A stretch of 64,000 nucleotides of DNA. Source: Blumeriella jaapii. Lineage: Eukaryota > Ascomycota > Leotiomycetes > Helotiales > Drepanopezizaceae. Positions 9,971 through 20,721 of the stretch are shown piece after piece (position 1 is the stretch's first letter; the number at the start of each line of letters is the position of its first letter). The translations under genes were made by a program, and so were the position numbers. The notes under the pieces are model-generated. The model was not told the origin of the DNA. It saw nothing but the letters and a program-made list of their open reading frames with translations, and did not search any database. The stretch covers positions 124,001 through 188,000 of the forward strand of contig VWND01000001.1 of NCBI GenBank assembly GCA_009599575.1, in the 5' to 3' direction.

Positions 9971-9983
9971 ACGGTAGAAGGAA
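9971..9983. repeat. Left target-site duplication of LINE copy A (13 bp)
   Basis: ACGGTAGAAGGAA is repeated exactly at 11010-11022. The two copies sit immediately outside the TAG-repeat tail and the far end of the element. Confidence 0.75.
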
Positions 9984-11009
9984 GTAGTAGTAGTAGTAGT
10001 AGTAGTATTGATTAACGTCTAGCGGAGGGCAGCCATAACTCGGTCTGCCTTCCTAGGACCTCCCAGGGGGTACGGAGACGTGCTAAGCTAAGGATTTATA
10101 TACAAAGTACAACCCCGAAAGCAGTTCGTATTAGTACAGCTACTGCTGCTGTCGATTACGCCCTTCGCCGCCCTTTGCGATGGTCCGTCAATAAAAAAAA
10201 AAAAAAAAGGTATAAGCGTAAAGCTTTGGGTTTAAACCCAAGAATTGTGCAAACGGCACCGGTCAAATTTGACCTGTCAATTGCGTGTTTATAAAGCGCA
10301 AACGTGGTATGACCAATAGGCCTAAAAAGAAAAAGAACAAACAAACAGCAAACTAAAAACTAAAAGGCCTTCGATGTTTTTGAAAATTACAAAGTATATG
10401 CGTATTAAAAAAAGTAAAAACCACGATTGGGGAAAAGCTTTTTTAATACGCATATCTCGGATCTCTGATCCCGCGGTATCGCAGCTTTTTTGTAATTTTG
10501 AAAAGCATTTTCAGAACTTCGAATTAGCGGCACCGAGTTGTTTTTCGAACGCCTGATTTGTACGCGTTTGCAAACGCGTGTGTTCTACCGGCACCTTTTC
10601 CTCCGTCAAATATGCTGTCGAGTCGGTTGTGTTCGGTAGAGACGGTTATTCGAAGGCGCTGTACCGGGTTTTCGACAGTCGAGCTGATTTTTATTTTCCG
10701 CCTTTTCCCTTCAATACAATCCTTCTGGAATTCTCAGTAGGTATGCCCTCGTCAGATAGATCGTAGTATTATATGCGTAGTCGTAAAAATGGCCCGGATC
10801 GCTGATAAGGAAAATCTTTTCGAAGTCGCCACGTGTCGATTGCTCAATTTTGGCTCTCCCGACACCTTTCGAATGCAACGGCGCCCTTCTGCCTCAGGAG
10901 AAAAGCGTCAATTGCAGTCGAAAGGGCGGAAGGTTCGTACCAGGCACCACGTACAGGTATTGAGTCTAGCCCGCGAGGTCGTCGTCGACCTCGCACCCCG
11001 AGGGGCGGC
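9984..11009 (-). mobile_element. Truncated LINE-family insertion (copy A)
   Basis: On the plus strand it begins with a (TAG)n run, then ATTGATTAACGTCTAGCGGA and about 300 bp (10007-10330) that match the 3' end of the large LINE at 11594-17954 and the copy at about 30 kb. With the tail on the left, the element reads on the minus strand. It is flanked by a 13-bp target-site duplication, as expected for target-primed reverse transcription with 5' truncation. From about 10340 to 11009 I could not align it by eye with the large LINE. That part is mixed AT-rich and GC-rich and contains a foldback at 10396-10455, so the insertion may be an internally rearranged or different subfamily copy. No intact reading frame is present. 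Confidence 0.7.
10396..10455. repeat. Perfect 17-bp inverted repeat with 26-bp loop
   Basis: ATATGCGTATTAAAAAA (10396-10412) is followed by its exact reverse complement at 10439-10455. A second, imperfect outer pair (TTTTTGAAAATTACAAA near 10377-10393 against TTTGTAATTTTGAAAA near 10488-10503) extends the foldback. It lies inside LINE copy A. Confidence 0.75.
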
Positions 11010-11022
11010 ACGGTAGAAGGAA
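11010..11022. repeat. Right target-site duplication of LINE copy A (13 bp)
   Basis: Second exact copy of ACGGTAGAAGGAA; see 9971-9983. Confidence 0.75.
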
Positions 11023-11578
11023 AGACGGACGAAAGCATTTGTTATCTATGTCGACGTCTATAAGCAAACGTCTAGACAACAACTCAGCGTTGGTAGTTGC
11101 AACTTGGAAACACTTTTAAAGGATGTGGGAAGAAAGTTGCAATACCGCGGAATCGAAAACCTGTAACGTTTCGGCCCTTCTGGCCCTTCTAGGTCGGCTA
11201 TCTGTGGCATCTGCCCCTCGCTCAAGTGCATACATCACCACGTGGCTCGTCTAGTCTCCTGGTGGAGCCTCTCCACCAACTGTGGAGCTTTCTACTACTG
11301 GATGAAGGGCTTCTTCCCCATAGCAACCTCTACATTCTGTACTTGTTGATTGTAAGTGCTCGTTCTTTGTTCTACTAGAGACTGCTTCTTTCACGCCATG
11401 TGATCTCTCGGGTCACCGTGGATTGATTTTAGCTCCCTTGCTCTGATCGTCACGAAATCCGGGGTATGTTTATCAAAAAGATTTTCCTCGCTAACCGTTT
11501 GTACTGTTTGAAAGCGATGAATTATTCATGTAATCCTTTGGCGTGTCGCATCCTTGTATGCTACGGAAGGTTCAAAGT
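11023..11578. other. Spacer between the two LINE insertions
   Basis: This 556-bp stretch is of ordinary base composition, unlike the AT-rich element to its right. I see no coding sequence or RNA gene in it. Confidence 0.5.
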
Positions 11579-11590
11579 GCCGGTTCTCCG

Positions 11591-11593
<3 letters not shown>
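11579..11593. repeat. Left target-site duplication of the full-size LINE (15 bp)
   Basis: GCCGGTTCTCCGGTA is repeated exactly at 17955-17969. It directly precedes the TAG-repeat tail. The last bases overlap the first repeat unit, so the true duplication could be one to three bases shorter. Confidence 0.85.
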
Positions 11594-11623
<30 letters not shown>

Positions 11624-12639
11624 TTGATTAACGTCTAGCGGAGTGCAGCCGAGAGGCTGCCCTTCTAGGATCTTCCAGGGGGTACGGAGACGTGCTAAGC
11701 TAAGGAATTAAATACAAAATACGATTCCGAAAGCAGTTCGTGTTGGTATAGCTAAAGCTGCTGTCGATTACGCTTTTCGCCGCTTTTTGCGATGGTCCGT
11801 CAGTGAAATTTGTAAGCGTAAAGCCCAGAAAAAAGCTTAAAAAGTATATATACGGCATCGATCAAAATATAATTTGTCGGTTGCGTGAAAACGTATAATG
11901 GTATGGCCAATAGGCCGAGAAAAGAAAAAAAAAGCAATATTTAAATATCCGAATCTAAAAACCAAAAGCAGAAAAACAAGTTTGCGCCTATTAAGATAAA
12001 AAAACATTTGTTATACAAATATGCATAATAGTATTCGCTTTGTTATAACGTCGTTTCGCGCGGCCGTACGCAGTTTATTTTGTTCGAGCTGCATTCGATC
12101 AAAGCAAATAATATACGTACGTGTGGCAGAATTGGTTATATTTGAAAAACTATAATAATAACGCGTAGAAACGTTACAAAATTCTTTGGCTCGCGAAGCA
12201 GGTTTTTAAAAAATATTACGGCCTTTCGCTCGGTTTAAAAAAAAGCGTTTGGTCGAGTTTTTTTAGACTAATCAAAAAAACGTTTGATCGCGCGGCGGCA
12301 TAATATTAAATGCAATGGAATTTAAGCTTTTTGCATTTGCAACGTAGTTTAGCGTCGGTATAATTGTATTTGACGTAATATTATTCGTAGTTTTTATAAA
12401 TGGTTTTGGTCGCTAAATAATAATAAAATAATCGTTTTAGCATATCGAGCTTCGGCAAAAATTTAATTGCGTAGACCGGGTTTTACCGCTTATAATTTCG
12501 TAAAAGCTTTTTGCTGGCTGTTTTCTATTAAAAGCTTCGGTGCGAATTACGCATTTTTCTGAAATCGAAGCGTATTTTATTTATAATCGGTTCGGACGCA
12601 AAGCTTTTATTCCAAAAGGTTTTTTCTACGTCCGCATTT

Positions 12640-12692
12640 GCTAGTTTGTCGGCGGCCTCGTTGCTTTCGATATTCGTATGGCCCGGTGTCTA
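12640..12692 (-). pseudogene. RNase H domain remnant of the LINE
   Basis: The minus strand reads (stop)TPGHTNIESNEAADKLA, the conserved WxPGHxxIxGNExADxLA core of retrotransposon RNase H. The Trp codon has become TAG, a G-to-A change as expected from RIP. Confidence 0.8.
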
Positions 12693-13950
12693 TTTAACTT
12701 TTACGTCGTGTATTTTTATTATTTTTTAGCAGGCCAGAAAAGCTTATTAAAAAAAAAAAAAAAAGTATTCCGCGTATCTTTTAAATTACTAAAATGCTGT
12801 CGATATATATTTATAGCTTTTGCGTACGCACTTCGGCTGGCATGCTCGCAGCTTTTTGCAGACTTTTTTATGCTTTTATCGCTTCTGCGTCGAAAACGTA
12901 AGAATAGTCGTTTATCGAGCCGTATCCAGACGCTATTTGCCTGCGGTTCTGATATATAGCGTATTCGTAGCTTACGAAATAAGCGCCGTTTTTATATTTT
13001 TCGCAGCCGTTCGAAAAAATCGTAACGTTTTCGAAAAGTAATTCTGTTTATTATTTTTTAAAGTTTTCCGCGGCTTTTTTTTTTTTTAGTTTTTCCGCGG
13101 AAAACGCGCTTATAATAAAATCGGTGCGGCTGCCGAGCGAAAAATGCGAAAAAATTAATTTAAATCGTAGGATTTGTGGAAAAATATCGCCGAAGCGCTG
13201 AATTTTCGTTTTGGCGGCTATATATATGTCCGCGTATTTGCTTCGAAAAATCACTAAAATAAAAATGCGTTAAATCAAAAAATGCGTTTCGTTTACGGTT
13301 TGCAATTTTATCGCAAAGCGTGCTTTGGCTTTTTCCAAAGCCGCGCTCGCGGAAAAAAAGCTTGCGTCCCGTATTATTATAATAAAAAAGGTGGTGCGCT
13401 ATACAGGAAGTATTTTTTTTTCGTACGGCCAAAATGATAGTTTTTTGTATCAGATCGATATAACCGCCGAAACGGGTATTGATTTGGCTGTTTCGTCCGG
13501 TTCGGCGTTCAGGCTTCGTACGGCCTGCGTATTAGATTTCGGTTTTAAATAATATCGAGGAGAAAACACAAATAATTATTGTTTTTCGCAGCGCGCTGGC
13601 CGAAAAGCTATTATTAATTCGGCCGAAGCTTTTGATATATTGCGCCGTCTGTTGTGTTTTGCTTGCGCGTTTTTTAACGTATCGTTTAAAAATAAGTTTT
13701 CGATCGAACTAGACTTTTAGCCAGCGCAGCGCGGATTGCTCGCTTTTTTTCGCCGTAATAATACAAAAGATCGTAATTCTGTCGTCGATCATAATCGAAA
13801 AAGCGTAATTATTGTTTTGCGTAATAATATATATTATTTCGATTTTTTTCGGCGCGAAAGCGATTTTTGTATTCGTTTTCTTATTCGAAGATATCGCGAA
13901 CGTTTTTTCGCAAATAGTTCGATATTATCGTTCAGGCTATATGAAATGCG

Positions 13951-13984
13951 ATAAATTAATATATCGTTTGCGTATTTAAAGCGA
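13951..13984 (-). pseudogene. Reverse transcriptase catalytic-box remnant of the LINE
   Basis: The minus strand reads FKYANDILIYR, corresponding to the F/YADD(V/I) palm motif. The first catalytic Asp is Asn (GAC or GAT to AAC or AAT), again a G-to-A change. Confidence 0.75.
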
Positions 13985-15508
13985 AAAGTAAGGTTTTGAT
14001 TAAGCAATTTTGCTAAATATAATATATATAAAACCGGGAAAAATAGCGACTTTTAAAAAATGCCGTAGTAAACGTAGCTGGAATCAATGGTTTTTTTTTC
14101 GAATCGTATTTGCATTCGTCGTTTCGTAAAAAACGATTTGATTAATAAAAAAAATAAAAGGGGCTATTTTTGCTCGGTTATTTTTTTAAGCAGGCGTCGG
14201 ATCAAAACGGCGTTAAACGCGCTTTGCACGTTTAAAATAATAATCGTAATATATTTTTTTGCGACGAGCGCAATTTCGATATCGGCCGTAAAACACGTTG
14301 CCAAATCGAAAGCAAAGCGTTTCGAAAAAGCGTTTTTATATTATAAACTAAGCAGGCCGGTCGTAAGCGCTGTCTACGCGATTTTACTAGCAATAATTTT
14401 TTCGAAGCCTTTGGATATGCAAAAGAAAAAAGCGATCGGGCGTTATAAGCGTGAAAAAGATTTGTTCCGTTTGCCGGTTTTAATTATTATAGCCATTTCG
14501 GCCAGCTTTTAAAAGGTCGGGAAATAGTTCGTGGCGAAGCAGCGGTTAAATAAGCTATATATAACGGTTTTGACTTTTTTTCAGCAGGTTTTTAAAAGTT
14601 TTACCGTGATCCGGTTAGTGCCCGGAGAAATGCTAGTAATTTCGATGTAATATTTTTTTATTTTTTCGGGCGATACGGAGTCTGCTTAAAAAAAATGGCC
14701 CGATTTTACTTATTCGGTAAAAAAATCTTGGTCGAAATCGTCGGTGGCTAAAAAAAAGCGGCCAAGTATTTCGTTTTTTTTAAAGCATTAGTTTTGTTTT
14801 TAATATTTTTAATCACAACGCCGTTTATTATTAATAAGAAAGTTTTAAGATTCGTAGTTATTCGGTGCTAGCTTATTATTTTATATAGTTTTTCGTTATT
14901 ATCGATTCCGTTGATAAACTTTCGTTAGTAATTTTTTTTCGCTTTGCGTATTATAGCGAAAAACTGCCTGGTTTTTTTAAGAATTTTACCGTCGTATATT
15001 ATTTTGCGTATTCGCAAATGTCGGTCTTTGGCTTTTTAGCATTCGTCGGTCTATTATAAAATGGCTTGTAAGCTTTTTTAAAAAGGCTTTTCGGCAGCTG
15101 TAATACTTTTTTAGAAAACCCGGGCCAGCGTAGCCGCGTATTTGTTTAGCTTTTTTGACGTTAATAATATAACGGAATTCGCGAATCGGCTGATTTTTAC
15201 GCGTATTAAGCTTGCGAATTTGCCGAGTTTTAAATCGGATATTTTATAATATATTTAAGTTACGAATATTTTCTTTTTGCTAAAAAAGGTCGTTATTTGA
15301 ATTTCGTAGTTTGAGCCGCTGTATATATCGTGTCGTATCGTAATAATCGAATTAAATACGTTCGAAAAAATGAGATTTAAAACGTGTTTTTTGTTATATA
15401 TAAGTTTGTTAGCGGCGTCGATAAAGTTTATATCCGAAATAGCAGCCTAATTTGCGAAGTGTTTTTTATTTTTTTGTCGTATCCGACCCCGGCTTAAAAA
15501 TATCGTAT

Positions 15509-15526
15509 CGGATATTAAAATCGCCG
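15509..15526 (-). pseudogene. APE-type endonuclease remnant of the LINE
   Basis: The minus strand reads GDFNI followed by stop-rich sequence. GDFN is a hallmark of the apurinic-like endonuclease of LINEs, and it lies between the ORF1 end and the reverse transcriptase as expected. Confidence 0.6.
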
Positions 15527-17714
15527 TTTATTATGCAATTGGAAAATGATTCGAAATATATTACGTAGTTTAATATTTGTTAAATATGGCTTTGTTTGTA
15601 TACGTTGAAAATAAAAAATATGTTTACGTTTAGCCAAAGCAAATCTTTGCTATTAATTAATCGTCGTTATTATAAATTAAGTTTTGCGCTTTTTCGGATA
15701 TAAATTAGTATTTTAAAGCGTATTCGTTCGAAAATTTTCTTTTCGGTTTCGTTTTATAAATCGATCGGTGCATATAAGTCGTATAACGGATAGTTTTGTG
15801 TTTTGATTCCCGGAGCGTTTTAAAGTTTTTGTACGCAAATTACGTTTATACGCTTTGCATCGCATAAATGCAAAAGCGTAATATGCTTCGGTTTATTTTT
15901 TTTTAAACGTTTGCTTAATAAATATTAAGATTTGTTTTGGGCTTTCGGTTGCGGAATCCTTCGCGTTGCTTATAAAAGTGTTCTATTATTAAAAAGTAGA
16001 AATATTAATATTAATATCTATTTTTTTTTAATTCGTCTGCGAAAGCTTAAGATTTATTTCGTAGCTGGTCCGATAAAAATAAGTGGGTTGCTTTTGACGA
16101 AGTAAAAAAAAGCGTGTTTTGCGAAAAGGCTACGAAGGCCGTATCGTCGAGCGTCGAATATGCTTTTCGGCCAAAGTGTTAAATGTTTAGCGATTGTTTT
16201 AAAGCTAAGTTCCGGATTGGACGGCCCGAAAAAGTCACGTTTAACGTTGTAGCCGCAGCGGAAGTAATAATTAAGAACGCGGTGGTTTTTTGCTCGTATG
16301 CCGTCACGGCGTTTCCGCGTTTTTTTTTTCGGCCTGCGTTATTAAAAACCGGATTATTATTATTTAAAAAAATAAAAACTTTAATAATAAAAATAATCGC
16401 GACCGAATAAGCCGTTTTTTTCAGTCGCCGGATAGCTTTTAGTTTTTTTTTGGTTGGTCGTATTATTTTATTATTTACGCGGCGAAAAGCCGCAAAGCAG
16501 CGTGGATAATTCGCAGCGTATAACTTATAGCAGTTCGCGCATTATGAGGCTGTTTTGCAATTAAGGCCAGTCGGGCCATCGTAGTTTTTATGTTCGGTTG
16601 CTATAATAATTGCAACGAGCATATCGGATGCAGGCTAATAAATTGCAAAAGCTTTAGCATTTAGAATCGTAGCGAAATATGGCCGGTTTTTTATCGATAA
16701 GCTTGGTTTAAGCGCTGATTCCGAAAAAAGTGAAGCTTTTAATTGGCTGTAAGAAAAAAATAATCCAGGTTTGCTTGCCTATAGCTGGGTTCGCTCCGTG
16801 TCGGAAAGGGCGCGTATTAATCGGCTTGACTTTGGTTTAGGTAAAAACTTCGTTTTTTATATGTTTTGAGCAGTGGAAAACGTCGCCGAATAGCTCCGGA
16901 ACCGTGGTTAAAACGTTTTATACCGCGTAATTATATTATTTCTCCGGAGTGCGTACGGCGATAGCTCCGAGTATTTTGCGAAAAACCTCGACGCTTTTTT
17001 AAATAATAAAAAAGTTTCTAATTTTTAAATTAATTAAATAAAAGGCCCAGCTTGTTTTCGTAGGCGTTAAATTTTTAATCGCGTTTTTCGTCAGGCCCGA
17101 TATAAACTTCGCGATTTTTTATTTGAAAACGAAAGTGTTAAGTTTATTTAATAAAATGCTTTTCGCCGACGTAATTAAAAAGCGATAATCTTGTCGAACT
17201 TTTGCTAATTGGTTTTCGGTGGACGAATTTAAAAAAACGCGTAAGATTTCGCTGGTGGACGGACGCGTTTGTTATTATAGCTTTTTGATAATGGTCGATT
17301 TTAATTTCTCGGGGTTTATTAAAATCTTTAGGATTTTTCGTAAAACTCGGTTTGTTTAAATAATTAATTTAGCAAAAAAAAAAAAAGGTCGATGCTGCTT
17401 GGCGAAAGCGGCGAAAAAAATAATAAAAGCGCGGGTTTGCAAAAAAGAAATAAGGCCTTTTGCAAGCTTTTCGGCTTTTCGGCGTATTGTCGCGCTTCGG
17501 GCTTTTTTTGCTAATTTACGACGCTATCGGCAGCGGTCGCGAACTGTGCTTATATTTTGCGGCGTATTTAAAACTGTCGGTCTGTTTCGTCGAACTGGCT
17601 AATAATGGCCGACGTTGCAATAATAGATGTTCGCGCTTCGTATTTTAAAACAAAAGGAAAGGAGCGAGTGCTAAGGATATTCGTTTGCTTTTTTCTTTTA
17701 AAATGCAAGTTTTG

Positions 17715-17927
17715 TTAAGACGGTAAAGTTGCGTTTATAAAACGAGTGTATAACTCGTCGTAATCGTAGTCGTGATCGTGGTCGTCGGACGACCGAAAAA
17801 GAATGGAAAAAATCATTTCGCGAGCTGCACGGCGAACGCGACGAGCTTTCGAGCTGATTCCTCGAGATTCGGAAAGAAACGAGTCTTCCGAATCGAATGC
17901 AATGAATTTAGTGATTGTTGCGAACAA
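17715..17927 (-). pseudogene. Possible start of LINE ORF1
   Basis: A 70-residue open frame, MFATITKFIAFDSEDSFLSE onward, with an SDDHDHDYDYDE acidic run. It starts 28 bp inside the 5' end of the element and stops at 17715. This terminal 240 bp is much less AT-rich than the rest of the element. Confidence 0.45.
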
Positions 17928-17954
17928 AAAGTAGAATCCGTGTATGTTGTGAAG

Positions 17955-17969
17955 GCCGGTTCTCCGGTA
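17955..17969. repeat. Right target-site duplication of the full-size LINE (15 bp)
   Basis: Second exact copy of GCCGGTTCTCCGGTA; see 11579-11593. Confidence 0.85.
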
Positions 17970-20721
17970 CTTCCTACATACTTGACGTTAAACAACATTA
18001 CTATAAATATCAGAACCCCACCCTCCCGCCAAAACCTTATGTTGGCCCGGAAGTTAGACTAGTAGATACTTAGTCTGTGCTCCAATTCAAAATACAGAGT
18101 AAGGGAAACTTCGCACGCCTCAAAGTTAGTGGGGTATTGTTGATACGCCTCAACAGTCAAGTTAGAATGCTGCCTTGGGTCCTAGTCAGTCATTTCATGA
18201 ATAGCTTATAAAGTCAGTCTTGCAAACCAATTCGTTTTTTCGTGAACTTAGTCAGTAAAGTATTGGGAGCAGCGCTCGGTTGACTCAGAGCGAGGTGTTT
18301 TCATCAAGGCCAACGATACATTTCGCGACCTTTGTTCTTTCAAAAAGGCGGTCATCGAGCAAGCGATCCACAAGTGAGTAACTTCAGTCTGCGACTATTT
18401 TTATCAACACTTTAGCCTTTTACATTGCGTGGTCCGTCACCAGAAACATGCGGCTTATGTCCAGGATATAAGGCTGCATATTGCCGCCGCCGATTTAAGG
18501 CGTTGAGGCGTAAGACCATCGGTCGATCATTGAACACGCTCCGAACCTCCGTACACAGGAAACTAGGTTGACGGGAAGCTACAGTACGACGGTGTAGCCA
18601 AGCAACTCAACATGTCGGCCCGGAGCGCCAATTGATCTATTTTTAACTGCTTCGGACTCTGGCTGGGTCAACAATATCTTAGGTAATAACTTCTCAAAGT
18701 GGGCAGTTGCTGATGAAGCCGCTTATGATACATCACCTCATTAACTACGTTTACATTATCTTGAGAAGGTGGATTTGTGACCTGGGATCCCGAGAATTTT
18801 TTTGTGCACTTTCGGGCTTTTAAAGGAAGCAATTAGACCCCGAAAGTTAAGGTGATGCTCTCGATCTCCGTATTTCACTAACTAGTGGATGTCTGACTTT
18901 CTCTGGGCAAAGGAATAGGCTAGGGCGTAGAATTCCAAGCACAAGACGCTAATACAACCTCAAAATGTATTATTCTTGAAAGAAAAAAAAAACCCCGCGA
19001 AGCACGCCCCACTCAAATTCACAGCCGCTATCATCTTCGCCCTACCGATGTATCGGATGTTTGTATTGACACGTTCGGCATCTGAGAAGAGTAGATCTCG
19101 GCTTACGTGGAAACGGAGGATTCAGGACCGAGCGCATGAGAAGAGCTAGTCGGCTTCGCAAAGCTTGGAGGGCCCGAAGCCCCCTATCCTTCGCAACCCC
19201 TCCGGGGTAATGGAGCCTGGCGAAAGCAGAACGAGGACCGCTTCAACCATACAGAGTAAAACCACGCCCTTGGATCAAGCGATGATCTCGCCCACTGGCT
19301 AATTAGAAATGAATGTATTGTCAAGTGCTGAGGTGACGATGTGAAATCAGCAGCGGGCATATAAAACGGAGAGAACGTACTACTGTAGCTCGACTGGAGT
19401 TGCTCACGTTCTCGCAAAGGCTTGGGTGTTTCAGACAGCACGCAGTAACAGTGTGCATACGGATGACAAGGCTTTCCGTAGAAAGTCTTATCACTTCACC
19501 CTCTCCGTATTTCAACTGACATGAAGCGGGATCCAAGCTCACCAAAGACAAAGATGAGAGAAATTGCATCTTCGATCCGTCGTCCCGCGGTCTTCTACCA
19601 ATTCTACGGGCGTTCGAGGAAGGTCCAAGCCAATATTTGCACTTCAGTGCGTAGTTGTTCACGTGTTCATGAGCCACTTTCCGGGTAAAGCAAAGCTCTT
19701 ATTACTCATAGATCGAAAATCGCATCTCATAACAATCCCGCGTCTCCTAGTGTGCGATCAGACTATCTTGACTCCCTAGCTGAATGCTTGTTGTTCGTTA
19801 AGCGAGCCCCTTACCCATTACAAAAGATGCAATGCGTGAGCAGATCAGTGTCAATCAACGCCTTACGTACACGTGCAGTCAGTAATTCTGTCGTCATACC
19901 TTTTCCCAAAAACAGTGCAGAAATTACGTCTTTCTAGGTTGCCGATTAAGCGTGATTCGAGTCCACATATAGGGTCGTATGCAAATATGGAGACACAATT
20001 CCCGACGCTCCTGGCTACCTGCTCCACCTGCACCCACCTTTTTTTGGCCACTTATTTAGTATCTACCTGGTTGGTTGAAGGACAAAATAGACAGCTCGAC
20101 GGATGTGCGTTCTTCAAGGACCATCCTGCAACTTCATCAACATCTCGTTAGATCAACGCTGGTGGTGATCCGAAGTCTTGTGTGTGTATACAGTACGAGA
20201 CGATGCCCCAGAGAACGTGTCGCGACTCAAGCCCGTTTCCAAGCCCATCAGCATCACTCTGCATCCCAAAACGGAGCCCTAAGCCATCGGACAAGCCTTT
20301 TTGTTTCTTCAGCAGTGCAGGGATAGCGCTCCCACAGATCATACGAAGGAACTGAGGATCCACGTAGCAAAGTGAGAGTTTGGCATATCCCTCCAATGTT
20401 CCTGGGATCTGTTTAACGCTAGTCCATACTTGGAATCTTCGAGTGCAAGATGACCGGGAAAGTCTGGACTCCACACCTCGGATCCCCCCAAATAAGGCTT
20501 TTGCTAATGGATAGAAGCCAGGGTCAACCGCGAGCGCTCTATCTCCGTACAGTCCGTGTTGCACAGTTCTCTGTCATTCATATACGAGAACGATTCCCTT
20601 CGCAGTGATCGAGCTTTGCGCGCTCCTACTCGCTGGTCGTCTTTTCTGTTCTATGTACACTCACGCTCCTTTAGTGTAGGTTTTCTTTTTCTGTTGCTAG
20701 TACCGCGCGACTTTCGCCGCC
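17970..20721. other. 2.75-kb gene-poor stretch
   Basis: No open frame here carries a domain, signal peptide or family pattern that I recognise. The longest (minus 20148-20564, minus 19321-19677) look like chance frames. The composition is normal, not RIP-like. The right end contains the promoter and 5' UTR of the GPCR gene. Confidence 0.4.

Larger units (their letters stand above)
11594..17954 (-). mobile_element. Near full-length LINE retrotransposon, RIP-degraded
   Basis: A 6.36-kb insertion read on the minus strand. The 3' end is a (TAG/CTA)n tail at 11594-11622 and the 5' end is at about 17954, between exact 15-bp target-site duplications. Minus-strand remnants appear in LINE order: ORF1-like start at 17927, APE endonuclease GDFN at about 15.52 kb, reverse transcriptase YANDI at about 13.97 kb, and RNase H TPGHTNIESNEAADKLA at about 12.67 kb. 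That domain set and order fit RNase H-bearing LINEs such as fungal Tad1 (family knowledge; clade is inference). Base composition from about 11.9 to 17.7 kb is very AT-rich, CpA and TpG are scarce, TpA is frequent, and stops abound, including a TAG where the RNase H Trp is expected. This is the signature of RIP. The element cannot encode functional proteins now. Confidence 0.9.

Noticed and set aside
12678..14512. Several plus-strand open frames in the AT-rich region
   Set aside because: They are antisense to the RIP-degraded LINE and consist of low-complexity Phe, Lys, Ile and Tyr-rich translations.
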